Of a stretch of 64,000 bases of DNA, positions 54,178 through 62,479 are shown piece after piece; the first letter of the stretch is position 1; each line of letters opens with the position of its first letter. Below the pieces are notes generated by a model. That model saw nothing but the letters and a program-made list of their open reading frames with translations. It was not told the DNA's origin and ran no database searches. The stretch covers positions 1 to 64,000 of the forward strand of contig NZ_WBPF01000022.1 in NCBI RefSeq assembly GCF_008923725.1. The letters are read 5' to 3'. The stretch is from Bacillus sp. CH140a_4T (lineage in GTDB: Bacteria > Bacillota > Bacilli > Bacillales > Bacillaceae_G). Made by a program: the position numbers and the translations under genes.

Positions 54178-54214
54178 TATAAGATCCCCAAAAAGGCACC
54201 TTGGGGATCTTATA
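54178..54214. repeat. 13-bp inverted repeat before the SufR-like gene
   Basis: TATAAGATCCCCA and TGGGGATCTTATA flank a 11-base loop. There is no T run on the reverse strand. It could be a weak yutE terminator or an operator of the regulator. Confidence 0.55.
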
Positions 54215-54221
54215 AGCATAA

Positions 54222-54662
54222 TTATTCTGGTACAAATGCAGATACAGGTCCTAATTCCTTCTCTAAATAACTGCGGATATTTGCTGGGTATTTCTCTACC
54301 ACTGCAATATGTTTTTGAATCGTCTTATATAATTCATCATGATTCATTTGAATATAATCTTGCGTAAGCATTTTTCGAAGAAGAATCACTTCCTTCATTC
54401 CTTGTCCTTCTTCTGCACTTATCACTCGCTCGTCCATCAAAATATCGATAATATCTTCATAACTTCCTGGATCGCGCATAATAAATCCATCAATCATTGC
54501 ATTCCCTACATCTAATACAGTATCAATCATTAGATGAGCTATGCGTTCTAATGCGTAAAATTCAAACTCGGTTTCATATATCTTTTTCTCTTGAAATGTA
54601 CTTGTTGCTCGTTCTAAACATACTAGCATTTGTTCTATTTTCTTTCTGTTTACAAAATACAT
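54222..54662 (-). CDS. yutE: DUF86 / HepT-like HEPN protein, YutE
   Basis: 146 residues, the HEPN helical bundle of the HepT (DUF86) family: KIEQMLVCLERAT, ERIAHLMIDTVLDVGNAMID, GSYEDIIDILMDERVIS. HepT toxins carry an R-x4-H-x-Y RNase motif. Here the corresponding block is LRKMLTQDYIQ: R96 and Y103 remain but the histidine is Q101. No MntA nucleotidyltransferase partner is adjacent. AGGTG lies 6 bases before the ATG at 54662. Confidence 0.85.
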   Translation of the reverse strand: MYFVNRKKIEQMLVCLERATSTFQEKKIYETEFEFYALERIAHLMIDTVLDVGNAMIDGFIMRDPGSYEDIIDILMDERVISAEEGQGMKEVILLRKMLTQDYIQMNHDELYKTIQKHIAVVEKYPANIRSYLEKELGPVSAFVPE

Positions 54663-54742
54663 GAATGTCACCTACCTGGAAATTAAAGCATTTACATTTT
54701 AATTGTAACGCTTTCTTCTGAAAAAATCGACAATTTTTCGAA

Positions 54743-54771
54743 TTCACCTTTTCTCCGTTATTTGTTATAGT
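54743..54771 (+). promoter_or_regulatory. possible promoter of glpX
   Basis: Extended -10 TGTTATAGT (54763-54771) with a weak -35 TTCACC 17 bases upstream of the hexamer. Confidence 0.4.
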
Positions 54772-54809
54772 TATATTTGTATGATTTTTGAAATTGGAGG
54801 AATGGAATC

Positions 54810-55781
54810 TTGGAACGTGAACTCGCACTAGAAATTGTCCGTGTAACAGAAGCAGCAGCATTAGCATCCGCACAGTGGATGGGCCGCGGAAAGAAAAACG
54901 AAGCAGATGATGCAGCAACTACAGCAATGCGTGATATGTTTGATTCAGTAAACATGGCAGGTACAGTTGTAATTGGTGAAGGAGAACTTGATGAAGCACC
55001 GATGTTATATATTGGTGAAGAACTAGGAACAGGTGACGGTCCAGAAGTAGATATCGCCGTTGATCCATTAGAAGGTACTAACATCGTTGCAAAAGGTCTT
55101 GCAAATGCAATGGCAGTTATCGCAATCGCAGATAAAGGAAACCTTCTTCATGCTCCTGATATGTACATGGAAAAAATCGCGGTTGGTCCAAAAGCAGCTG
55201 GTAAAATTAGCTTAGATGATCCAATTGAAAAAACAATCGAAATTGTAGCAGAAGCTAACAATAAAAAGATTCGCGATCTAACAGTTATCGTGCAAGAACG
55301 TGAACGTCATCAAGATATTATTGACCGTGTTCGTGCAAAAGGTGCACGCGTAAAATTATTTGGTGATGGTGATGTTGGTGCGTCAATCGCAACAGCACTA
55401 CCTGGAACGGGTATTGATTTATTCGTAGGTACTGGCGGAGCTCCAGAAGGTGTTATTTCTGCAGCAGCATTAAAATGCCTTGAAGGTGAAATGCAAGCTC
55501 GCTTAGTTCCAATGAACGAAGAAGAAGAAGCTCGTTGTCGTGAAATGGGATTAGAAGATCCTCGTCAACTTCTTATGTTAGATGACTTAGTATCTGGGGA
55601 TGATGCAATCTTCTCAGCAACTGGTGTATCTGCTGGTGAGTTATTAGACGGCGTGAAATTCCTTGGCGGAGATTTAGCTGAAACATATTCTATCGTTATG
55701 CGTTACAAAACAAGAACGGTACGATTCATTAAAACGCACCACCATTTAGATCATAAACCACACTTAAACTTAGATATTTAA
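54810..55781 (+). CDS. glpX: fructose-1,6-bisphosphatase class II
   Basis: 323 residues. It removes the 1-phosphate of fructose-1,6-bisphosphate in gluconeogenesis. Family blocks are [14 protein letters not shown] (about 53-66), the metal site [11 protein letters not shown] (about 80-90) and [20 protein letters not shown] (about 265-284). The start is TTG at 54810, 9 bases after GGAGG. It shares its transcript with the small DUF3055 gene 17 bases downstream. Confidence 0.95.
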   Translation: MERELALEIVRVTEAAALASAQWMGRGKKNEADDAATTAMRDMFDSVNMAGTVVIGEGELDEAPMLYIGEELGTGDGPEVDIAVDPLEGTNIVAKGLANAMAVIAIADKGNLLHAPDMYMEKIAVGPKAAGKISLDDPIEKTIEIVAEANNKKIRDLTVIVQERERHQDIIDRVRAKGARVKLFGDGDVGASIATALPGTGIDLFVGTGGAPEGVISAAALKCLEGEMQARLVPMNEEEEARCREMGLEDPRQLLMLDDLVSGDDAIFSATGVSAGELLDGVKFLGGDLAETYSIVMRYKTRTVRFIKTHHHLDHKPHLNLDI

Positions 55782-55797
55782 TAAAGGAGCCATGTGT

Positions 55798-56064
55798 ATG
55801 GAAGAACGTTTCTTTCTGTACGACGATACAGTCGCTACAAGAACTCGTTTCGTTAGCTTTATGGGAGAAAATGAGCGTCATGATTTAGCGCTTTTATACT
55901 CCGATCGTCATTACGGTAAAACAATTGTCCTTGATATGCAGCGTAATAAATTTGCAATCATCGGTCCTGACGATTTAAACGAACCAGGCTACTTAGAGCA
56001 TGCATTTTCTATGACTGAAGAAATTGCAGAAGAATTACGCTCATTTTTATTTGAACTTATATAA
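55798..56064 (+). CDS. DUF3055 family protein
   Basis: 88 residues, soluble, acidic. The pattern FFLYDDTVATRTRFVSFMGENERHDLALLYSDRHYGKTIVLDMQ and FAIIGPDDLNEPGYLEHAF is that of DUF3055, of unknown function. The ATG at 55798 lies 8 bases after AAGGAG; the ATG at 55792 is too close. It follows glpX in the same transcript and ends at a terminator. Confidence 0.83.
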   Translation: MEERFFLYDDTVATRTRFVSFMGENERHDLALLYSDRHYGKTIVLDMQRNKFAIIGPDDLNEPGYLEHAFSMTEEIAEELRSFLFELI

Positions 56065-56074
56065 TTTATCGTGA

Positions 56075-56104
56075 GCACCAGCTATGTTAGCTGGTGTTTT
56101 TTTG
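56075..56104 (+). terminator. terminator of the glpX-DUF3055 operon
   Basis: CACCAGCTA pairs with TAGCTGGTG, then seven T. Confidence 0.9.
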
Positions 56105-56115
56105 TTTTAAGTATT

Positions 56116-56143
56116 TTGAATTTTCAAACCAACATGTTATAAT
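56116..56143 (+). promoter_or_regulatory. promoter of the S4-domain gene leader
   Basis: TTGAAT, 16 bases, TATAAT with an extended TG (TGTTATAAT). It predicts a start near 56150, about 287 bases before the S4-domain gene. Confidence 0.8.
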
Positions 56144-56184
56144 TGAGAATAAATCTATTTGGATAGAAAGGACGTTATCTACGT

Positions 56185-56205
56185 ATGCCGACATTTACTT
56201 TGTAA
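56185..56205 (+). CDS. candidate leader peptide MPTFTL
   Basis: Six codons then TAA. The AAAGGA is 12 bases upstream. Its stop lies in the first strand of the long hairpin, so ribosome position here would change folding. It is inferred from layout only. Confidence 0.4.
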   Translation: MPTFTL

Positions 56206-56317
56206 TGGACCAGCAATTGGATAGCATTACTCCCAAAAAAGCACCGTGCTTTTTCAAGGGAGTAGTCTGCCCATTCCCATTACAAGGAACGTAACGCATC
56301 TGTAGTATGATGTTTAC

Positions 56318-56352
56318 GGAGGTTCCTCTTTGGGGAACCTCCTTTTATTTTT
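56318..56352 (+). terminator. terminator inside the S4-gene leader
   Basis: GGAGGTTCC pairs with GGAACCTCC, then TTTTATTTTT. It is 85 bases before the S4-domain gene. Confidence 0.9.
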
Positions 56353-56436
56353 GTCTATTTCTCATGTCTTCATACTACAAGACATCCAAATAGCTGTATT
56401 ACGTTCCTTTACCACTACTATAAGAGGTGAAGGAAA

Positions 56437-56934
56437 ATGCAGAAAGTACAACTTTCTTGGAGTTTATATGAAAATGAACAAGGTACAATTGAAAAGTATT
56501 GTAAAAATTGCAGACGCACTACCCTATTTACTGACACGAATATTCGTAGGCATAACGCCAACGGAAAAAATATATATCGTTTTGCCATTTATAAATGTCC
56601 GAAAGATCATACGTGGAACCAAAAACTTCGTATTTATAAATCATTTACTGATCATGTGGAAACAGTCGACATGAATAAGCAAGATCAAACAGAAACAACT
56701 ACTACCATTTCCATTACACATCATAAAGAAAGTGGCGTAGCTGAAATTACAATCGTATTAGATATCGTTTTCGGTTCCCACCGAATCGATAAAGCTTTAT
56801 CCAAATATATTTCCGACTGGAGCCGTAAACTCATTGTGGATAAAATTAAAAATGGGGATATTCAATTGAACGGACAACAAATGAAACCCAATACAATACT
56901 TTCTGAAGGCGATTCAATTTCAATATGTTTGTGA
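56437..56934 (+). CDS. S4 RNA-binding domain protein with N-terminal cysteine module
   Basis: 165 residues. The N-terminal part has a zinc-ribbon-like set (CKNCRRTT near residue 22 and a later single Cys in YKCPKDHTW). The C-terminal S4 domain RIDKALSKYISDWSRKLIVDKIKNGDIQLNGQQMKPNTILSEGDSI resembles the front end of RluD-type pseudouridine synthases but no catalytic domain follows. It probably binds rRNA or tRNA. GAGGTG and AAGGAA lie before the ATG. A 287-base leader with a terminator precedes it. Confidence 0.75.
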   Translation: MQKVQLSWSLYENEQGTIEKYCKNCRRTTLFTDTNIRRHNANGKNIYRFAIYKCPKDHTWNQKLRIYKSFTDHVETVDMNKQDQTETTTTISITHHKESGVAEITIVLDIVFGSHRIDKALSKYISDWSRKLIVDKIKNGDIQLNGQQMKPNTILSEGDSISICL

Positions 56935-56940
56935 GCAAGT

Positions 56941-56977
56941 AAAAAAATCCTCTTACAATCGTAAGAGGATTTTTTTA
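56941..56977. terminator. bidirectional terminator, S4 gene / yutD
   Basis: AAAAAAATCCTCTTAC pairs with GTAAGAGGATTTTTTT across AATC. Confidence 0.93.
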
Positions 56978-57286
56978 TTTCTTCACTTTTCGTAATACGA
57001 AGTGTGCACAACCGAAGTTACAGTACTCGTATAAATACTCTGATAAAGTACTAATTTTCGTATCATATGTCGAACGTTGATTACTATCATCAAAGAAACC
57101 GCGCAATCTAAGTTGCTCATAGCCCCAGTCCCCAACGATATAATCATATTTATTTAAAATTTCTGCATAACGCTCTTTAAATGCTTCTTCACTAAAACCT
57201 TCACGAAAGTTTTTAATTACTTCGTACTGAACATTATTAATGCTCACCGTAGCATGCATCTCTTGCTCTTGCTTTTGCTCCATCAT
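56975..57286 (-). CDS. yutD: YutD family protein (DUF1027)
   Basis: 103 residues. The YutD pattern NFREGFSEEAFKERYAEILNKYDYIVGDWGYEQLRLRGFFDD and YLYEYCNFGCAHFVLRKVKK is clear. The C-terminal CNFGC pair could bind metal. The function is unknown. GAGAGG lies before the two ATG codons (57286 or 57283). It is a single gene. Confidence 0.87.
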   Translation of the reverse strand: MMEQKQEQEMHATVSINNVQYEVIKNFREGFSEEAFKERYAEILNKYDYIVGDWGYEQLRLRGFFDDSNQRSTYDTKISTLSEYLYEYCNFGCAHFVLRKVKK

Positions 57287-57401
57287 TAACTTCCTCTCTA
57301 AGCATTCTTCTTTTTATCGTATCACAAAGCATACCAACCAACAATTTCAAATACAAAAAATTGAAAATTAGTGCATGCTATGGAGAAGGAGGTGATACAT
57401 C

Positions 57402-57980
57402 GTGAAAAAACAAATTATACTCTCTCTCCTCACTCTTTCCTTATTTGCAGGCTGTCAAACAAATAATAAAGCCGAAATGGAACGTGAAGAAGGAAGTCGT
57501 GTTCTTGTTTCCAACAAAAACGACATGTATCATACGGAAAATACAAATACACGATTAACGAGAGTCGGTTATTCATCTAAACAAAAACATGAAGTATCTA
57601 ACAAACAAGTAGGAGCCATCAACCGTGAGAAAGTCGCTGAAATGATTACAAGCATGGCAGTCAAACTTCCTGACGTTACAAACGCTGCTACGCTCGTTAC
57701 CGATGATGAAGTATTTGTTGTATACCGTGCAAACACAACGAATCCAAAACTCGTAGCGGATCAAGTATATAAAACTGCTTTGTCCATCGTCCCTCGCTAT
57801 TATAAAGCATATGTATCAACAGACCAAAAGTTGATTTCTCAAATTCAAGGCCTTCAATCTGGCGCATTAAATGATACAGAATATACGCAAAGCCTCGATA
57901 TGTTAAAGCGTGAAATGAGTAAAAACCCTCATTTGAACAATACAGGAGATCAGAGTTTGAATGATATGATTAAAAAATAA
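57402..57980 (+). CDS. yutC: YhcN/YlaJ family sporulation lipoprotein (YutC-like)
   Basis: 192 residues. A lipoprotein signal (KQIILSLLTLSLFAG then Cys at 18) is followed by a charged linker and a YhcN/YlaJ domain: VAEMITSMAVKLPDVTNAATLVTDDEVFVVY and ALSIVPRYYKAYVSTDQ. The family occurs in inner spore membranes and affects germination. The GTG start has AAGGAGGTG 9 bases upstream. In B. subtilis yutC lies near lipA, as here. Confidence 0.87.
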   Translation: MKKQIILSLLTLSLFAGCQTNNKAEMEREEGSRVLVSNKNDMYHTENTNTRLTRVGYSSKQKHEVSNKQVGAINREKVAEMITSMAVKLPDVTNAATLVTDDEVFVVYRANTTNPKLVADQVYKTALSIVPRYYKAYVSTDQKLISQIQGLQSGALNDTEYTQSLDMLKREMSKNPHLNNTGDQSLNDMIKK

Positions 57981-58017
57981 AGAAGATGGAGAAAACCTCC
58001 ACCTTCTTTATTTTTGA
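57979..58017 (+). terminator. terminator of yutC, facing the merR-type gene
   Basis: AAAGAAG.TGGAG pairs with CTCCA.CTTCTTT with one mismatch, then TATTTTT. Confidence 0.85.
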
Positions 58018-58749
58018 CTATTTCTTACGATCCGCATAAACCTCCATCGCATCACACATAAACTGCGCTAATCCCACGCCAAACTTATCGATATTTTTCG
58101 TGAAGCGCTCATCAGCGACGTACATTTGACCGAGTCCTTTAAAAGCATCTAATGAATATTCACCGAAGTTTTGCAAGTAATCGTACCATACTCCAATTGC
58201 TTCTTGTGCCTCTTTAGAATCTGGTGCACCTTGTCTAAGCGACGCTAAATTTCTGTAAATCGTATTGAACTCTTCTTGATTGTCTTTTGACATACCTTTC
58301 GCATATTCATTCGCTTTATCTACAGCTGCGTCTCCCCATCGTTCACGCGCTTCTTCTTCGTACGGATTATGGCTGAAATCGAAGCCTTCAAATTTCTCTT
58401 TATTCGTCATTTCAATCTCTCCTTTTGTATGCTGAATTGTTTTATCAATCGTCGCAATCACTTTATCTAACCTGGCACGCTTTTCAAGAAGCATTTTCTT
58501 ATGAAGTTGTAATGCTTCTTCTCGATCAAATGACGGACTCATGATAATTTCTTTAATTTTCTTCAAAGGGAAGCCTAGTTCTTTAAAAAATAAAATTTGC
58601 TGCAATGTCTCTAAATTTTCATTGGAATACAGACGATATCCAGACTCTGTCGTCTCGTCTGGGGTTAACAACCCAATTTCATCGTAATGATGCAGTGTGC
58701 GCACACTAATTCCAACTAAATTAGCTACTTCTTTTACCTTCATTGTCAT
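58018..58749 (-). CDS. MerR-family regulator with TipAS domain (Mta/SkgA-like)
   Basis: 243 residues. An N-terminal MerR winged helix ([28 protein letters not shown], about residues 3-70), a long dimerisation coil (about 75-120), and a C-terminal TipAS domain (about 135-243) that binds thiopeptide-like drugs. It probably activates transcription on drug binding. The ATG at 58749 has GGGGGAG 6 bases upstream. Its own promoter has the 19-base spacer typical of MerR targets. Confidence 0.88.
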   Translation of the reverse strand: MTMKVKEVANLVGISVRTLHHYDEIGLLTPDETTESGYRLYSNENLETLQQILFFKELGFPLKKIKEIIMSPSFDREEALQLHKKMLLEKRARLDKVIATIDKTIQHTKGEIEMTNKEKFEGFDFSHNPYEEEARERWGDAAVDKANEYAKGMSKDNQEEFNTIYRNLASLRQGAPDSKEAQEAIGVWYDYLQNFGEYSLDAFKGLGQMYVADERFTKNIDKFGVGLAQFMCDAMEVYADRKK

Positions 58750-58771
58750 GTGTATCTCCCCCTTAATACAT

Positions 58772-58802
58772 ACGATAAAGTATGACGCAACGTTAGAGTC
58801 AA
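58772..58802 (-). promoter_or_regulatory. MerR-type promoter of the TipAS regulator
   Basis: Reverse strand TTGACT, 19 bases, TATCGT. The spacer contains GACTCTAACGTTGCGTC, a dyad of the MerR operator kind, so the gene is probably autoregulated. Confidence 0.75.
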
Positions 58803-58890
58803 TAAGTACATTCATTTTTTGTTAAAAGTTTCATCTCCACTATATTTCATGCATAATAGATATGTACATATATTAGAAAGCGGTGAAAGT

Positions 58891-59664
58891 ATGGTTTCAA
58901 ATACTGTAATTGCCAGCATCATATTTCAACTCGTTGTTTCGGTTCTGGTCCCAATTATTGTACTCGTTTATTTCCGTAAGAAATATAATATTAATTGGAA
59001 AATAGTTGGCGTTGGTGTCCTTATCTTTATCGGGTTTACCCAAATTCTCGAAACACCATTCCACCTATTTATGCGTGGTAATCCAGCAATCGCTCCATTT
59101 TTAGAAAATCCGTTTGTCTTTGCAATTTATGGCGGACTAACTGCTGGTATTTTTGAAGAATTAGGACGCTTCGTTGCCTTCTTCTTCCTACTAAAAAAAT
59201 ATCTAGAATATAAAGATGGCTTCGCTTATGGAATTGGTCATGGCGGGATTGAATCCATTTTAATTGGCGGATTCTCTGCATTGCAGACACTTATATTCGC
59301 TAATGCTATTAACAATGGTAGCTTCGCTCAAATGGCAGAAAAACTACCACAATTAAATCTTGTAAAGGATATGTTAATAGAGCAACCTGCCTATTTATAC
59401 TTATTTGGTAGCCTAGAAAGAATCATGGCATTAGTACTGCAAATTGCCTTTACGATGCTTGTCTTATACGCAGTAAAACAGAAGAAATATATCTTCCTTG
59501 TTTACGCTATATTATTCCACGCATTTGTAGACTTTTTCGCGGCACTTTACCAAACACAAACAATCAACATCTTCGTTGCAGAAGGAATTACCCTTCTCTT
59601 CACAATTGGTGCTGTCATTCTTATTCGTAAAATGAAAGAAAAATTAATGAGTGTGCCGGCGTAA
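58891..59664 (+). CDS. YhfC-family intramembrane glutamic protease
   Basis: 257 residues, about eight membrane helices. Motifs GIFEELGRFVAFFFL, GIGHGGIESILIGG and LFHAFVDFFA are those of the YhfC/DUF2324 family, distant relatives of CPBP proteases. The substrate is unknown. It is divergent from the TipAS regulator with its promoter only about 90 bases away, so it might be that regulator's target. AGCGGTG lies before the ATG at 58891; longer starts lack sites. Confidence 0.83.
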   Translation: MVSNTVIASIIFQLVVSVLVPIIVLVYFRKKYNINWKIVGVGVLIFIGFTQILETPFHLFMRGNPAIAPFLENPFVFAIYGGLTAGIFEELGRFVAFFFLLKKYLEYKDGFAYGIGHGGIESILIGGFSALQTLIFANAINNGSFAQMAEKLPQLNLVKDMLIEQPAYLYLFGSLERIMALVLQIAFTMLVLYAVKQKKYIFLVYAILFHAFVDFFAALYQTQTINIFVAEGITLLFTIGAVILIRKMKEKLMSVPA

Positions 59665-59695
59665 AAATAACCCACCAGTTGGTGGGTTATTTTTT
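59663..59695. terminator. terminator of the YhfC-family gene
   Basis: AAATAACCCACCA pairs with TGGTGGGTTATTT, then T. It also serves the convergent gene. Confidence 0.9.
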
Positions 59696-60130
59696 ATATG
59701 GATTGTCATAATGATGATAGCTTTTTCCTCCTTGCAGCTCCCTCTTTGTTTCTGCATCTATGACGATGTACTTATGAAGTTCGTCTACTTCATTTTGAGA
59801 AAAGGAAGCGAAAAAATAAACTTGACGATCAGGGTGAATAAAAAAATCTTGAAGCACCACTATACTCCGACAACCCACGGCTGTTTTTTGTCTGAAAGAA
59901 AATTCTTCATCGGACACTTCTTTAAATAAGATCTTTTTCCGAACACTATATGCTGCATTGTTGTATTCTTTATAAATTTTCTTATCTAACTGTTCGTAAA
60001 ACACATCCTCACTAACAAATGGCTTATTCCGATTACTTGGATACTCTAACTTTCGATTGGACTCTGCATACGTTGTGGACAAGTGTATCAAAAAACAAAG
60101 GCTGAATATAATACATACCATTTTTTTCAT
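59687..60130 (-). CDS. small secreted protein of unknown function
   Basis: 147 residues with a Sec signal peptide (about residues 1-22, ending STTYAES). The mature part has SEDVFYEQLDKKIYKEYNNAAYSVRKKILFKEV and SIVVLQDFFIHPDRQVYFFASFSQNEVDELHKYIV, and one cysteine. I cannot place it in a family with certainty. GAGGTG lies before the two ATG codons (60133, 60130). Confidence 0.7.
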   Translation of the reverse strand: MKKMVCIIFSLCFLIHLSTTYAESNRKLEYPSNRNKPFVSEDVFYEQLDKKIYKEYNNAAYSVRKKILFKEVSDEEFSFRQKTAVGCRSIVVLQDFFIHPDRQVYFFASFSQNEVDELHKYIVIDAETKRELQGGKSYHHYDNPYKK

Positions 60131-60263
60131 CATTACACCTCAAATATTCATTATCCACATTACTTTTCCACATATCTAAATCAATATGCCGTTTCCAATA
60201 AAAAGGAATTTTTTCCGCATTTGTCGAAGTATATAGCGTCAACTTGAAAGATGGGGATGAATT

Positions 60264-60818
60264 ATGAAGAAATTGATTGTAATACGACATTGTTCAGCAA
60301 CTGGACAAGAACGTAATGCCGAATTAACGATTGCAGGAAAAAATCAAGCAAACACTCTTGCTACATTCCTCTTAGAAAACCAACCACAAATCGATTATAT
60401 TATTTCAAGCCCATTTGTGCGGGCTATCGATTCTATTCGACCCTATGCGCTCCAAGCTAACTTGTCTATCCAAGAAGATGAACGATTAGCTGAACGTATA
60501 TTAAGCGACGTTCCAATGGCCGATTGGATGCAAAAACTAGAATCTACTTTTACAAATATAGATATTGCCTTTTCAGGCGGAGAGTCAACAAAACAAGCGA
60601 CGGACCGTGCTATATCGCTTATCCAAGACGTTTTACAATTAAACCATACTACAACACTACTTGTTACACACGGCAACTTACTTACGCTCATTTTAAAGCG
60701 CTTTGATCATACGATCGGCTTTAATGAATGGAGAGCTTTAACAAATCCTGATGTTTATGAAATTGTAATTGATGAACAATGTACCATAAAACGATTATGG
60801 GAAGCAGCGTCCAAGTAA
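60264..60818 (+). CDS. histidine phosphatase family protein
   Basis: 184 residues, branch 1 histidine phosphatase. The catalytic RHC (about residues 8-10 in VIRHCSATG) holds the phospho-accepting His, followed by a basic loop SSPFVRAIDS, and the second His in VTHGNLLTL. The middle residue of the usual RHG is Cys here. The substrate is unknown. A GGGATG-type site lies before the ATG. Confidence 0.85.
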   Translation: MKKLIVIRHCSATGQERNAELTIAGKNQANTLATFLLENQPQIDYIISSPFVRAIDSIRPYALQANLSIQEDERLAERILSDVPMADWMQKLESTFTNIDIAFSGGESTKQATDRAISLIQDVLQLNHTTTLLVTHGNLLTLILKRFDHTIGFNEWRALTNPDVYEIVIDEQCTIKRLWEAASK

Positions 60819-60892
60819 TATCTCTTTCCAACACATTCAGTTGACGCCACGAGAAGAAACTGTACTAACAATAGAAAGGGGTATCACTCCAT

Positions 60893-61375
60893 ATGTACGA
60901 AGATGTACTTGCTTTACTACATAAAACAAATGCTTCTTACGAAAAGTTTGAACACGAACCAGTACTCGATTATGAAACAGATCGTATCGTACGTGAAAGG
61001 CTTGGCTTACACGGCACTCCAAGTAAAAGCTTATTTTTAAAATCAAAGTCTGGAGATTATTACGTATTTTTCACGTTAGAAGGCACAAGACTCAACCGGG
61101 GAGAAATGAAAGAAATAACTGGAGAACGCTTATCTCTCTGTTCTCCTGATGAAATGCGAGACAAAACTGGTTGTACGCCAGGATGTGTCGCTCCTTTCGG
61201 TTATTCACAACATATAACGATTATTGTGGATAGTGCTATATACGCTTACGATAAAATTTTAATTACACCTGGTGTACCTGAATTTACAATTGAATTATCC
61301 ACAGAGGAATTAAAGAAAATCTTATTAACATGCCCAAATACTGTTTTAGAATATAAACAAAAAGAGAGCCAATGA
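60893..61375 (+). CDS. YbaK/ProX-type aminoacyl-tRNA deacylase
   Basis: 160 residues, single YbaK domain. FEHEPVLDYETDRIVRERLGLHGTPSKSLFLKSKSGDYYVFF contains the conserved lysine of the editing site, with LNRGEMKEITGERL and CTPGCVAPFGY following. Such proteins hydrolyse misacylated Cys- or Ala-tRNA. AAAGGGG lies 10 bases before the ATG. It is followed by a terminator shared with lipA. Confidence 0.87.
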   Translation: MYEDVLALLHKTNASYEKFEHEPVLDYETDRIVRERLGLHGTPSKSLFLKSKSGDYYVFFTLEGTRLNRGEMKEITGERLSLCSPDEMRDKTGCTPGCVAPFGYSQHITIIVDSAIYAYDKILITPGVPEFTIELSTEELKKILLTCPNTVLEYKQKESQ

Positions 61376-61390
61376 TCGGCTCTCTTTTTG
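61359..61390. terminator. bidirectional terminator, YbaK gene / lipA
   Basis: AAAAAGAGAGCC pairs with GGCTCTCTTTTT. Confidence 0.93.
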
Positions 61391-61393
61391 TTA

Positions 61394-62290
61394 TTATTTT
61401 GCTTCTGCTACTTTTTCTTTTGCAGAACGAACTTGCTCGTCCGCATGGTAAGAAGAACGCACAAGTGGGCCAGCTTCACAGTGGCTAAAGCCTTTGCTAA
61501 GTGCAATTTCTTTAAGCTCTGCAAATTCTGCTGGTGGGTAATATTTAAGAACTGGTAAATGCTTCTTAGATGGTTGTAGGTATTGCCCAAGAGTTAAAAT
61601 ATCCACATTGTTTGCACGTAAGTCATCCATTGCTTCAATTAAATCTTCTCTCGTTTCACCTAAGCCCACCATAATGCTCGATTTAGTTGGAATATCAGGC
61701 TGCATTTCTTTCGCTCGACGTAAAAACTCTAATGAACGTTCATATTTTGCTCTAGCGCGAACTCGGTTAGATAATCGACGTACTGTTTCAATGTTATGGT
61801 TTAAAATATCTGGCTTTGCATCCATTAACATTTTTAAGTTTTCTTCTACTCCACCCATATCAGATGGTAATACTTCAATTGACGTAAATGGATTTTTACG
61901 ACGAACAGCGCGTACTGTTTCAGCAAAAACAGCTGCTCCCCCGTCTTTTAAATCATCACGTGCAACCGCTGTTATAACAACGTGCTTTAAGCCCATTTGT
62001 ACTACAGAATCTGCTACGCGTTCTGGCTCTTGTAAATCAAGCTCAGTTGGTAAGCCTGTTTTAACCGCACAGAAACGACAAGCACGTGTACAAACCGCAC
62101 CTAAGATCATAAATGTTGCTGTTTTCCTTACAGCCCAGCATTCATGAATATTCGGACATTTCGCTTCTTCACAAACCGTATGAAGATTCTTAGAACGCAT
62201 CATTTTCTTTAAGCCTGTATAGTTTTCATTCGTGTTTAACTTAATTTTCAACCATTCGGGCTTGCGCTTATATTCTGTTTGTTTTGTCAT
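61394..62290 (-). CDS. lipA: lipoyl synthase
   Basis: 298 residues, the known length for B. cereus group LipA. A radical SAM enzyme that inserts sulfur into octanoyl groups to make lipoate. Auxiliary cluster cysteines C40, C45 and C51 ([14 protein letters not shown]), radical SAM cluster CxxxCxxC at C67, C71 and C74. GGAG lies 9 bases before the ATG at 62290. Fe-S supply genes (erpA-like, nfuA) are in the same window. Confidence 0.97.
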   Translation of the reverse strand: MTKQTEYKRKPEWLKIKLNTNENYTGLKKMMRSKNLHTVCEEAKCPNIHECWAVRKTATFMILGAVCTRACRFCAVKTGLPTELDLQEPERVADSVVQMGLKHVVITAVARDDLKDGGAAVFAETVRAVRRKNPFTSIEVLPSDMGGVEENLKMLMDAKPDILNHNIETVRRLSNRVRARAKYERSLEFLRRAKEMQPDIPTKSSIMVGLGETREDLIEAMDDLRANNVDILTLGQYLQPSKKHLPVLKYYPPAEFAELKEIALSKGFSHCEAGPLVRSSYHADEQVRSAKEKVAEAK

Positions 62291-62479
62291 GGTTATCAAC
62301 TCCGCACAATATGAAATAGTTTACCGTGTTCGCTTCTTTCAATGTAACATATCTATTCTAACGTATGAAAGCGATTTGCTCAAATGAAGATTCTAAGATT
62401 TTTTCCAATCGTTCCCTATAATGAAATACTCCGTATATCCCACACTAAAAAGAGTGATGTTGTGAAAGGAGTCTATTTC

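Larger units (their letters stand above)
56150..56436 (+). ncRNA. structured leader with micro-ORFs ahead of the S4-domain gene
   Basis: The leader contains AAAGGA (56167-56172), then ORF1 MPTFTL (56185-56205), whose TAA overlaps the ATG of ORF2 (56205-56294, 29 residues). TTGTAATGG (56200-56208) pairs with CCATTACAA (56277-56285), enclosing ACTCCC/GGGAGT and AAAAAGCA/TGCTTTTT stems. A terminator follows at 56318-56352. GGAACGTAA and TGTAGTATGA before it match TCATACTACA and TTACGTTCC after it. This is the layout of a translation-coupled attenuator. Confidence 0.6.

Noticed and set aside
61608-62147. 179-codon frame opposite lipA
   Set aside because: Antisense shadow of lipA with no ribosome site or family match.
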